A DNA stretch of 45,446 nt from Verrucomicrobiota bacterium (GTDB taxonomy: Bacteria > Verrucomicrobiota > Verrucomicrobiia > Limisphaerales > UBA8199), in the NCBI GenBank assembly GCA_029974925.1, contig JARKQH010000123.1, forward strand, positions 1-45,446. Reading direction: 5' to 3'. The position numbers were made by a program, and so were the translations under genes. Of this stretch, positions 15,422 to 24,100 are shown in pieces; the first letter of the stretch is position 1, and every line of letters starts with the position of its first letter. The notes below the pieces were generated by a model. The model did not search any database and was not told where the DNA came from. It saw nothing but the letters and a program-made list of their open reading frames with translations.

Positions 15422-15967
15422 ATGGCGAACCTGAATACCGCTGGCAAAGAGCCACTGAACCTGATTTTTGGCCGTCGCAGCGTGCGAGTTTATGCTCCGG
15501 GTGAGGTTACCCCCGGGCAAATCCAGGTGCTGCTTGAGGCCGCGATGGCTGCGCCGTCCGCGATGACCAAGGACCCCTGGCGTTTCGTCGTGGTGCGCGA
15601 CCGGCAGACGCTGGGGCGCCTGCCGGCGATTCTGCCGGGGGGAGGCATGCTGCCGGCGGCGGCGGCGGCGATTGTGGTGTGTGGTGACTTGGATGCCGCC
15701 TTCGAATGTCAGCTCAGCTACCTGTTGCAGGACTGTTCGGCGGCGATTGAGAATCTGCTCCTGGCGGCGCACGCGTTGGGGTTGGGCGCATGCTGGGTGG
15801 GGATACACCCCAGCGAAAAGTCCATTGGAGGGGTGCGGGAGCTGCTGGGGTTGCCGCCGCGAATCGTGCCGGTTGCGGCCATCAGCCTCGGCCACCCGGG
15901 CGAAGAGTTGGACCCGCGCACGCGGTTTGACGCCCGTTACGTGCATCAGGAACGCTGGCAGGGCTGA
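15422..15967 (+). CDS. Nitroreductase-family FMN protein
   Basis: A 181-residue NAD(P)H- and FMN-dependent oxidoreductase. The FMN phosphate site is GRRSVRVYAPGEV, the next helix carries AMAAPSAMTKDPWRFVV, and the C-terminal FMN segment is LGLGACWVGI, as in the small nitroreductases. These proteins are dimers acting on quinones, nitro compounds or flavins; the natural substrate is unknown. ATG 15422 is chosen because the family begins a few residues before the RRS motif; an upstream TTG at 15386 would add 12 hydrophobic residues with no counterpart. Last gene of the plus-strand block; it converges on the anti-sigma-like gene with only 8 nt between stops. Confidence 0.85.
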   Translation: MANLNTAGKEPLNLIFGRRSVRVYAPGEVTPGQIQVLLEAAMAAPSAMTKDPWRFVVVRDRQTLGRLPAILPGGGMLPAAAAAIVVCGDLDAAFECQLSYLLQDCSAAIENLLLAAHALGLGACWVGIHPSEKSIGGVRELLGLPPRIVPVAAISLGHPGEELDPRTRFDARYVHQERWQG

Positions 15968-15975
15968 GGCCTGGC

Positions 15976-17235
15976 TCACCGGGTTCCGCCGGGCGCGGCG
16001 TTGATGGGGATCACTTTGCCGTTCTCGAGAATCACGAGGCCGGAGATTCGCAGAGGCGCCCCGGGACTGCCGCCTTCCGGTTGGCGTTGGACCTCGGCTG
16101 CCGGAGTCGCCGGCGCCCGGGTGGCGCGGAGTGTCGGAATCGCATTGGTGACAAAATTCCAGGAGAACACGACGGATTGCTTCAGCGTCAGGTTGGTGCC
16201 GGCCACCCGGAAATGCCAGACCGACTCGGGAGTTTGGGCGGGCGCATAGCCCGTGGAGCCGCGCCGGGCGCCGGGAGCCGGCGAGGCTTCCGCCGCGCCC
16301 AACCGTTTATCCCGCGAGATCGCATCAGCCAACACGGGGCCGGTCGCTGGCTCGCTGAGCGACCCCACGTAAACCGAGCCGTCGTGATCCACGACGCGGA
16401 TTTCATTGCCAGATTGTTCCACAGAGAATGAGGACAAAATCGCCAGGGAGTCGGCGGCGGTCCGGCCAGCGGCCTTGGGGTCCGCTTCCGCCTTGGGGCG
16501 AACCCAGATGGTTTTTGCGGGTTGGGTCTGGGGTTTGAGCGCGACGCCGAATGAAGGGGCAACGGACTTCTCCGGGACTGAAGCCGTCGGGGCCGGGGAG
16601 GGGGGCGGCAGAGCGGCAGCTTTTCCCATGCTGCGCGCATCCGTCGCCAATGCGTCAGCATAAGAACTGCGGCGGGGGAGGGGGGTTGGAGGCGCCGCCG
16701 CCAACGCTTCGCCTTCTCTGCGGGCAAAATACGCCTCGGCAGGCGCCGCTGACTTTGGCGATTCAGACGTCACCTCGGGGGCTGCGAGCGGCGGGTGAGG
16801 CTCATCGGCCTGAGATGGCTTTGCCGCCGCGCGTTCAGGGGTCTCCCGGGATTTGGCCAGCATGGCGGCCGGTGGGCCGGAAGCGACAGAGGAGGGCGGT
16901 GGAACGGTGGGGGGAGGGGCGAGTCGTTCCGGTTCGCGCAACGGGGCCTGCGCCAGAGTCAGGTCTGCCTCTTGGGGAGAGCGATTTGGCAAAATACCCC
17001 AAACGATGATTCCAAGCACCGCCAAGAGCCCCACGGCCCAAACGAGCCTCGGCCAGAGGGGAAGCCAGGCTGGCCAGCCGGCGGTTCTGGCTGGCGGTGC
17101 GGCGTATTGGCGGGCCACCTCGTCCTGCAGCGCGCGGCGGTCGGCCGGGTGCAGTTCAAAACGTTCGCCGGCCTGGGCTTGGCGGCGATGCGCTGTCTGA
17201 CGCAGCAACTGTTCGATTGGCCGTTCCGGTTCCAT
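15976..17235 (-). CDS. Single-pass membrane protein, probable anti-sigma partner of the ECF factor
   Basis: A 419-residue protein encoded 6 nt after the ECF sigma gene. Residues 1-60 are cytoplasmic, charged and helical (PIEQLLRQTAHRRQ, DRRALQDEVARQYA), TM about 63-82 (LVWAVGLLAVLGIIVWGIL), then a long Pro/Ala-rich extracytoplasmic stretch (about 90-230) and a compact C-terminal region with beta-type segments (NEIRVVDHDGSVYVGSL, VWHFRVAGTNLTLKQSVVF). No zinc-binding HxxxCxxC anti-sigma motif is visible in the N-terminal part. Position directly behind a sigma gene plus this topology make it a likely anti-sigma or signal-receiving protein; that is inference. The C-terminal region could instead be an envelope sensor or effector of unknown type. 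Confidence 0.6.
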   Translation of the reverse strand: MEPERPIEQLLRQTAHRRQAQAGERFELHPADRRALQDEVARQYAAPPARTAGWPAWLPLWPRLVWAVGLLAVLGIIVWGILPNRSPQEADLTLAQAPLREPERLAPPPTVPPPSSVASGPPAAMLAKSRETPERAAAKPSQADEPHPPLAAPEVTSESPKSAAPAEAYFARREGEALAAAPPTPLPRRSSYADALATDARSMGKAAALPPPSPAPTASVPEKSVAPSFGVALKPQTQPAKTIWVRPKAEADPKAAGRTAADSLAILSSFSVEQSGNEIRVVDHDGSVYVGSLSEPATGPVLADAISRDKRLGAAEASPAPGARRGSTGYAPAQTPESVWHFRVAGTNLTLKQSVVFSWNFVTNAIPTLRATRAPATPAAEVQRQPEGGSPGAPLRISGLVILENGKVIPINAAPGGTR

Positions 17236-17241
17236 CTTACG

Positions 17242-17871
17242 CTACTGAAGATTAGACGGGAAAACAGGGGATTGCTCCCCGGCAACCATTCGGCGGAGGA
17301 TTTCCTCGAGGCGGTCCAGGCATTTGCTGAGCCTCGAGCTGACGGTTTTGACGTTCAGGCCGAGCGAGCGGCTGATTTCTTCATAGCTCAAATTGCCAAA
17401 GTAGCGCAGGTCAATGACTTGGCGGCAGGGTTCGCCGAGTTGTTCGAGTCCTTGGTAAACCAGCTCGGCCCGCTCGGAGGCTAAAAGAGCCGAGTCGGGG
17501 CCGGGTGTGGCGGCGGGCGGGTCCAAAGTCAGGCCGGTGTCAGGGTCCTCGTGCTGGAGGGAGATTGGTTGCTGGCCGCCGCCGCGTTTGGCCGCGTGCA
17601 GCTTTTCCCGGTAATCGCGGGCCTTGTTGGCCGCGATTCGAAACAGCCAGGTCTGAAACCGGCTTTGGCGATTGAAGGACTTGAGATTGCGGATGACCGA
17701 GAGGAAGGTTTCCTGGCAGATTTCCTGGGCATCCTCCCGGCTAAAGTCGTAGGACAGTTGCCAGATGAAGCGGCAAGTCGCATCGTAGTGCTGACTAAAC
17801 AGCTCATCCCACGCCGCCGGGTCGCCCTGGACACAGCGGGCAAGCAAACGGGATTCAACATCGGCGTCCAT
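17242..17871 (-). CDS. ECF-type RNA polymerase sigma factor
   Basis: A 209-residue sigma-70 family factor with only regions 2 and 4. Region 2 shows DAQEICQETFLSVIRNLKSF and FQTWLFRIAANKARDYREK; region 4 shows LGEPCRQVIDLRYFGNLSYEEISRSLGLNVKTV, the helix-turn-helix for the -35 element. The frame is open for about 480 further codons upstream, but that stretch is only the antisense of the oxidoreductase gene; ATG 17871 gives the normal N-terminus. It would direct polymerase to a stress or envelope regulon, probably held inactive by the membrane protein just downstream. No obvious ECF promoter (GGAAC with GTC) was found by eye in front of it. Confidence 0.9.
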   Translation of the reverse strand: MDADVESRLLARCVQGDPAAWDELFSQHYDATCRFIWQLSYDFSREDAQEICQETFLSVIRNLKSFNRQSRFQTWLFRIAANKARDYREKLHAAKRGGGQQPISLQHEDPDTGLTLDPPAATPGPDSALLASERAELVYQGLEQLGEPCRQVIDLRYFGNLSYEEISRSLGLNVKTVSSRLSKCLDRLEEILRRMVAGEQSPVFPSNLQ

Positions 17872-18138
17872 GCCGGTAATAACACTAGGCCATCGGCGTG
17901 GTTTTGAACAGACCCTATCGAACCACTCACGAACGCCTCGGAAGCGCCGGGCGGGGGATTGCCGCGGCAATCCTCGTTCTGACCGTGGGAGACGGGGATG
18001 CTGCCCGAGTTGGTTGGGATTGGTATCCTGGCCGTGTTGGCGGGAGGGGCATCGTGCTCGTGCAGCCCACGGGGCGGGAGGTGAATGAATCATTGGAGGG
18101 GGCCTCGGCTGCGTTCCCGAAGCCGGTCGCGGGATGCC
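17872..18138. other. Divergent spacer between sigma factor and Gfo/Idh gene
   Basis: The 312-nt space between the two divergent starts should carry promoters in both directions. Several short open frames cross it (for example GTG 17898 to 18191) but none has protein-like composition, and no RNA gene is evident. The part next to the oxidoreductase holds a candidate promoter, listed separately. Confidence 0.4.
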
Positions 18139-18168
18139 TTGACTGCGGTTGGGGCATTCGGCTATCAC
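18139..18168 (+). promoter_or_regulatory. Candidate housekeeping promoter of the Gfo/Idh gene
   Basis: TTGACT (18139-18144) and TATCAC (18163-18168) are 18 nt apart. The predicted transcript would start about 9 nt before ATG 18184, so the mRNA would be nearly leaderless, consistent with the lack of a ribosome site there. Confidence 0.45.
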
Positions 18169-18183
18169 TCCCAACAACGAAAT

Positions 18184-19485
18184 ATGAATGACTCGAATAC
18201 CTCCCTCCCTTCGCGCCGCGATTTCCTGAAGACCTCCGCCCTGATCGGCGGGGCGCTGGCTGCTCCCGGCATTTTGCCGCAACCGTTGTTGGGCGCGACG
18301 TCCCCCGGCACGCTGCGGGTGGGCTTGATCGGGTGTGGAGGCCGCGGGACCGGCGCCGCCAACCAGGCGCTGCGGGCGGACCCGAACGTGGTGCTGACCG
18401 CGTTGGGTGATGTGTTCGAGGAACAGGTGCAAAAAAGCTTGCAAAGCCTGCAGCGCGAGCTGCCGGACAAGGTGAAAGTGACGCCGGACAAATGCTTTGT
18501 GGGGCTCGACGCTTACCAGAAGGTGATTGATAGCGGCGTGGACGTGGTTCTGTTGGCGGCGCCGCCGGGATTCCGGCCGGAGCATCTCAAGGCGGCCGTT
18601 GCGGCCGGCAAGCATGTTTTCTGCGAGAAACCGGTTGCGACGGACGCGGCCGGGATTCGGTCGGTGCTCGAGACCGTGAAGGCGGCGCGGGAGAAGAGCC
18701 TGGCTTTGGTGGCGGGCTTTTGCTGGCGTTACGAAGCGGCGCGGCGTGAGTTTTACCAGCGCATTCATGAAGGCGCGATTGGCGCCATTCGGGCGATTTA
18801 CGCCACCTACTATGCCGGGCCGGTCAAACCCATGCCCCCTGCCAGCCAGCGGACGGCCGGCATGACCGACTTGGAGTGGCAGCTTCGGCACTGGTACAAC
18901 TTTGTGTGGTTGTCCGGCGATGGGTACGTGGAGCAAGCGTGCCACAGCGTGGACAAAGTCGCCTGGGCGATGAAAGACCAGCCGCCGCTCAAAGCCGTCG
19001 CGGTGGGGGGACGCCAGACGCCGAACAACCAGGGGAATATCTTCGACCACATGTTCGTCGTTTATGAATATCCCGACGACGTGCGGGCTTTTGTGGGCCA
19101 GCGCCAGATCGGCAACACCTACACGGACAACTCGGACTACCTCATGGGGTCGGAGGGTTTTGGCAAGATCGCGGGCTGGCAGGCGCCGTTCATCCGGGGC
19201 AAGGAAAACTGGCGCTATCGGGGTCCGAAAACGGACATGTACCAGCAGGAGCATAATGAGCTGTTTGCGAGCATCCGCAGCGGCAAGCCCATCAACGACG
19301 GCCTCTGGATGACCCACAGCACGTTAATGGGTATCATGGGCCGGATGGCCGCTTACAGCGGACAGGAGATTACTTGGGAGCAGGCGCTCAACGCCGACGA
19401 GCGGCTGGTTCCCGAGAAGCTGGACTGGAACATGAAGCTCGACATTGCGCCCATGGCGATGCCGGGGGTCACCCGCTACACCTAA
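18184..19485 (+). CDS. Tat-exported Gfo/Idh/MocA-family oxidoreductase
   Basis: A 433-residue NAD(P)-dependent sugar oxidoreductase. The twin-arginine signal is SRRDFLKTSALIGGALAAPG (Arg11-Arg12), so the enzyme folds with its cofactor before export. The Rossmann motif is VGLIGCGGRG (46-55), and EKPVATDAAG (Lys149) is the family's catalytic or binding lysine segment. The C-terminal alpha/beta domain contains LEWQLRHWYNFVWLSGD and QACHSVDKVAWAM with the conserved His. ATG 18184 starts just before the Tat signal. Tat-exported members are common in Planctomycetes and Verrucomicrobia and are thought to act on glycans or keto-sugars; the exact substrate is unknown. Next gene is convergent, with a hairpin between. 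Confidence 0.9.
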   Translation: MNDSNTSLPSRRDFLKTSALIGGALAAPGILPQPLLGATSPGTLRVGLIGCGGRGTGAANQALRADPNVVLTALGDVFEEQVQKSLQSLQRELPDKVKVTPDKCFVGLDAYQKVIDSGVDVVLLAAPPGFRPEHLKAAVAAGKHVFCEKPVATDAAGIRSVLETVKAAREKSLALVAGFCWRYEAARREFYQRIHEGAIGAIRAIYATYYAGPVKPMPPASQRTAGMTDLEWQLRHWYNFVWLSGDGYVEQACHSVDKVAWAMKDQPPLKAVAVGGRQTPNNQGNIFDHMFVVYEYPDDVRAFVGQRQIGNTYTDNSDYLMGSEGFGKIAGWQAPFIRGKENWRYRGPKTDMYQQEHNELFASIRSGKPINDGLWMTHSTLMGIMGRMAAYSGQEITWEQALNADERLVPEKLDWNMKLDIAPMAMPGVTRYT

Positions 19486-19515
19486 CACCGGAATTTCGCT
19501 TTATCCCAAGCGTCC

Positions 19516-19532
19516 CCGGCGGCCCCCGCCGG
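19516..19532. terminator. Candidate bidirectional terminator hairpin
   Basis: CCGGCGG, a CCC loop, and CCGCCGG form a perfect 7-bp stem between two convergent genes, 30 nt after one stop and 3 nt after the other. The following sequence is only moderately T-rich, so efficiency is uncertain. Confidence 0.4.
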
Positions 19533-19535
19533 CCC

Positions 19536-21047
19536 TTACTCTTTCTTGAGTTGCTTAAGCTGTGCCGCTTCCGGCCGGAGCGAATAATACCGGTCCAGCG
19601 GATAGCAACCGCTGATGAGGCCCTTGCGCGGGGCCGTGGTGCAGTCGCTGAACGTGCGGCAGATTACCTTGCTGTTGAGAACGCCTTTTTCCAGGGCGTC
19701 CGCCAGCATTTCGGGGTAGGAGAGCACGGCGCGTCCGATGCCAACGAAATCGGCCCAGCCGTGACGCAGGACGTATTGCGCGACCAGCGGAAGGTATTCC
19801 TGCAAGTAACTGTAGGCGGTGCCCACGAGCCGCAATTCGGCGGGGGCTTGGGCGCGGAGCTGGCGCACGGCCTGGATTTGCCGGGCGACCCCCACCAAGG
19901 GGTCTTCCGGCGGCTGGTAGCCATCTGAGGGCGGATAAGCGGCGGGACGCTGGATATGAGGGTTGTAGTAAGGCGAGCCGGCGGTGAGATTGACAATTTT
20001 GATGCCCAAGCGGGCGCAAAGCCGCAGGAACTCGAGCGGTTCGGTCAAGTCCCATTCCAGCGGGTTATGCGGATTGAGGCCAAACGCGTAGCGATAGGGG
20101 AGGCAATGTTCGAAGGGTTCGGGCACCCCCACGCCGGGCTTGCCCGGCCGCGATGAAACCGGGTCGGGCCGAAACGGCACGGTGTCGAAGGCGCTGAGCC
20201 TGACGCCGATTTCGATGCGGTTGCCGCTGGCGCGGATGGCCTCGACCATTTCCCGCAGGATGCGGGTTCGATTTTCAAACGAACCGCCGTATTTTCCGGG
20301 TCGGGTGTGCGCCCCGAGAAACTCGTGGAGCAGGTAGCCGTGGCAATGCTTGATGTCCACAAAGTCCGCCCCGACGTCCCAGGCGATGCGCGCGGCACGG
20401 ACGTAATCTTCGATCAGCCGCTCGATTTCGTCGTCGCGGAAGACCTGTTCATCGCTTGACACTTGGAACTTGCGGTCGAGGATGGGGTGACGAAAAGCGA
20501 CACGGGGTTCCATGCGGAATTTGTCCACGGGCTTGCAGAATCGGCCCGAGTGAGTCAGTTGGAAGCCGATGACCAGGTCGTCGGCGGAACCAAACCGCTC
20601 GCGGTGGGCCTGGACGAGGGTGTCGCGAAGGCGGGCGAGGCCGGCTTTGTTCTGTTCGTTGATGACAAGCTGGTTCGGGTTGGCGCGTCCGTCCGGCCGC
20701 ACGGCCATGGCTTCGCCGCCGAAGATGAGTTTTGCCCCGCTCAAGCCGAAGCGTTGCCAGCGGCGCAGGACTTCCGGAGTGATGCCGCCGGTCGGGGTCC
20801 CGTCCCAGCCCTCCATGGGTTGAACCGCGTAACGGTTGCCGGGTTGTTTGCCGTTGAGGGTCCAGCCGGTGACGGGTTGGGCCAGGGGTGAGGCCGAGCC
20901 GGTCAGAATCTGGTCTTCGCACGGAAGCTCGATGCCGAGGGCGGCGACGTGGTTGCGAAAATCCGCAACGGTTTTCAAGGAGGGAATGCGAGTGGTTTTG
21001 ACACCGGAATTATTCATGAACAGCCGTCGGGCATGATTTGCTTCCAT
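19536..21047 (-). CDS. NADH:flavin oxidoreductase, Old Yellow Enzyme family
   Basis: A 503-residue FMN-dependent TIM-barrel oxidoreductase. Typical OYE segments are GNRYAVQPMEGWDG at the first strand, GAKLIFGGEAMAV, QLTHSGRFCKP with the flavin-side His, and DFVDIKHCHGYLLHEFLG where the substrate-binding HxxH pattern shows as HCHGY. SFENRTRILREMVEAIR and the C-terminal WADFVGIGRAVLSYPEM also fit. It is longer than classical OYE (about 370), with inserted blocks such as QRPAAYPPSDGYQPPEDP, but has no iron-sulfur cysteine cluster typical of 2,4-dienoyl-CoA reductase. ATG 21047 is the longest start; ATG 21017 (MNNSGVKTTRIPSLKT) is equally plausible. No export signal, so cytoplasmic. Confidence 0.87.
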   Translation of the reverse strand: MEANHARRLFMNNSGVKTTRIPSLKTVADFRNHVAALGIELPCEDQILTGSASPLAQPVTGWTLNGKQPGNRYAVQPMEGWDGTPTGGITPEVLRRWQRFGLSGAKLIFGGEAMAVRPDGRANPNQLVINEQNKAGLARLRDTLVQAHRERFGSADDLVIGFQLTHSGRFCKPVDKFRMEPRVAFRHPILDRKFQVSSDEQVFRDDEIERLIEDYVRAARIAWDVGADFVDIKHCHGYLLHEFLGAHTRPGKYGGSFENRTRILREMVEAIRASGNRIEIGVRLSAFDTVPFRPDPVSSRPGKPGVGVPEPFEHCLPYRYAFGLNPHNPLEWDLTEPLEFLRLCARLGIKIVNLTAGSPYYNPHIQRPAAYPPSDGYQPPEDPLVGVARQIQAVRQLRAQAPAELRLVGTAYSYLQEYLPLVAQYVLRHGWADFVGIGRAVLSYPEMLADALEKGVLNSKVICRTFSDCTTAPRKGLISGCYPLDRYYSLRPEAAQLKQLKKE

Positions 21048-21124
21048 TCACCGAACCGCAGCCAAGGCTATGGGCAGAGGGGACGGCCGGTCAAGCAGGG
21101 CGGGGGCCAACTTGCACGACGGGG

Positions 21125-24100
21125 TCACTGCCGGGTGCGATAGAACCTTTGGGGCGAATTCACAGCCTCATCATCCACGAAATCAAACCAGCCGTTCGAG
21201 CCGCTGATGGGGCCGCGGTCCCACCAGTCCAGGAAGTCCGCGTTGGTGGTTGTTTGGAGCGTGTAGCTCCAACCGGGCTCGCCGCTCCAGAGCAGTTGAA
21301 TCCGGCCGTCCGGCAGGGCTTTGATTTCTTCGAAGCGCACCGGTTGCGGGGGGAGGACGGTGAGCATCGCAGGCTGGCTGGTGACTGCTCCCGCCACATT
21401 GGTGATTTGAACCTGGTAAGGGCCGGCATCGGAGTATTGCGCGTTGGGGCGGGTGTAACTGCTGGCGGTTGCGCCGGGGATGCTTGTGCTGTTGAACTGC
21501 CACTGGTAGGCGAGGGGCTCTGTGCCCGAAGCCACCACTGTAAAGGTGGCATTGCTGGTCCACTTGACCGTCTGGGGCTCCGGTTGGAACAGGATCACGG
21601 GTGCAACCTGCGCCGGCGTGGCGGGAATGATCTGCATGGCGATGATCCCGTTGCCGGAGCCCAGCGCATACACGCGGTCTCCGCCGAAATCCACGGCCCC
21701 CGTCCCGCTGTAAGTGTTGTCGTTATCCGTGGCGAAGTTGGTCGAGGCGATGAACTGAGGGGTGCTGCCATCCAAGGTGAGGTCAAAGAGGCGGAAATCG
21801 TTGCCCGTGACCCCCACATTGATGCCTCCCAAGAGATTGAACGCTGTGCTGACGCCGATGGGGGCGACGGTGGCGGGGAAGTCGGGAGCGGGATGGTTTC
21901 GCACCGTGACCCCTGTGCCCGACGCGAGATCGAAGGCGACTTGTCTCAAGTTCTGAGAGGTTGCCTTTCCCCAGAAGGTGTTGCCCGCGCCGAAGGCGGT
22001 GCCCAGGCCGAACGCCCCGGCCGGGGCATCGGCCACGACAACCAGTTTTGAGGTGAACGTCAGCCCATCGGAGGTGGTCAGGATGGCGACGGTGTTTCCG
22101 GCGCGGGAGCTGAGGATGATCTGGGTGTAGGGCCCCGAGCCTCGCACGTCGAGGGTGTCGCCCCACCGGTAGGCCGTACCGTTCCCGGGATCTCCCGCAT
22201 AGGCCACGGTCGGAGCCGTGGCCGGGTTGTCATTGGCCCAGCGATACAATTTGAAAGGGGTGGTGGTGCCGTTGAGGGTCAGATTGCCCGCATACACCAC
22301 CCCGTCGTCGGCCACCCCGACCATGAGGAGGTAATAGCTTGAGCTGTATCCGCCGCTGATGCCGCTCGTGTTGAGGGTCCACAGGTCAGCGCCGGTGTCC
22401 GCGTCCAGCACATGGACGCTGGGGGCGGTGCGGTTGACCAGGATCAAATGGCGGTTGAGGGGGTTGTAGGCCAGACCGCGTTCATTTGGCGGGGAGGAAA
22501 AGGTCAGGTAGCTTCGCGAGCCGGGGGCGAGGCTCCAGAGCTGCTTGAGGCCAATCGCGACAAAGGCGGGTGTGACGGTCAACTGGGCCGTGCGGCTGGT
22601 GACTGCCCCGTAAGCGTTGGTAATCAAGACGCTGTAGCCGCCAGCCTGATTGGTTTGAATGCCCGGCAGCAAGAGTTGGTTCGCCGTGGCGCCGGGGAGG
22701 TCGGCCTGATTCAAGCGCCATTGATAAGCCAGCGGCTGCGCTCCACTGGCCGTTACGCTGAAAAGGACCGTCTGGCCCGCCGCCGCCACCACATCCAGCG
22801 GTTCGCTCAGAATCGAGGGGGGCACCGGCGCGGGATGCACGGTCAGAGCTGCATTGGCGCTGGTGGCGGTGCCGGCAAAATTGGAGACAATCACCGAGTA
22901 ATTGCCGGCGTCCGACGGCTGGACATTGGTGATGGTGAAAGCGCTTTGGGTTGCCCCGGCGATGGGGTTGCCGTTGAGGCGCCATAGGTAACCGAACGGG
23001 GCAGTGCCCGAAGCCGCAACGCTGAAGGCAACATTCATTCCCTGGGTAACCGTCTGGCTTTGCGGATGCGTGGTGATGGCCGGCGGAACAATGACCGTCA
23101 AAGTGGCCACGGCGCTGGTGACACTGCCCACGGGGTTGGTGATGACGACGGTGTAGTCCCCCTCGTGCGCAGGTTGAACGTTGGACCGGGTGAAGCTGCT
23201 GGCGGTTGCGCCCGCGAGGTCCGCGCCATTGAAGCGCCATTGGTAACCAAAGGGCGGGGTCCCGTTGGCCGAAACGCTGAACGTTACATTGCTGCCCTGG
23301 GCGACGGTCAGGCTCTGGGGTTGCGCGGTAATCACCGGGGGTCCGCCGGCGCTCAAGGCGAAATTCTGCTCGTACATATTGCCGGTGACGGCGCCGACCG
23401 CGACGGTCACGGTTGCGGTCGCGGGGCTGTAACCGTTCAGACTTGCGGTGACGTTGTAAGTGCCGGGGGGCAGGTCAATAAACGCATAAAATCCGGTCCC
23501 ATCCACGTACGTGCTGCGATTGACAGGGCCGGCGAGAGTGACGACGGCATGATCAGCCCAGGCGCCCGTGGCCCCAATCGCTACGCTTCCCATCACGTGC
23601 CCCTTGGTGGGGGAGGTTTTCCAGGGCATGGACGGAATGTCAGCCCAGTTGGTGGTGACCTGCGCGACGAGGGACGGACTGAACCCGGCCCAGGTTCCGC
23701 CGCTGTAGGGCACGCGATACGAATAGCCGCTGAAACCGTCGGCGTAATTGCCGGCCGGGGATGCGCTGCGTGTCATCTGCAACTCCAGAATCGCGTTGTT
23801 CAATGAGTTGAGATAAGTGCCCGGGCCGATGATCATGTGGCGGTTGAAGCGCCGGTCCTTCTCGAAGTTGATCCAGCGGGTGTAATCATTCGGCAGACTC
23901 GCCCAGTTGTAATAGGTCATGGGAACTGCCATATCCACGATGCCTTCCTCCACCCAACTGTCCCAATCCGAATAGACGTCGTAATAAGGACGGGTGGCGC
24001 GGAAGGCCGCGCGCGTCGAAGCGGTGGGCGAGGGGTTCCACGTGACAAACGCGCCCGATTGCTTGATCCACGGTTTGGTCTTCTGAATCCGGGCGTACAT

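Noticed and set aside
17872-19317. N-terminal extension of the sigma factor by about 480 residues
   Set aside because: The extension is antisense to the Gfo/Idh gene and has no domain; the sigma factor begins normally at ATG 17871.
22500-23400. Possible DNA repeats or CRISPR-like array in the Ig-domain region
   Set aside because: The repetition is at protein level (Ig domains of about 85 residues) with diverged DNA; there are no short constant repeats with unique spacers anywhere in the window.
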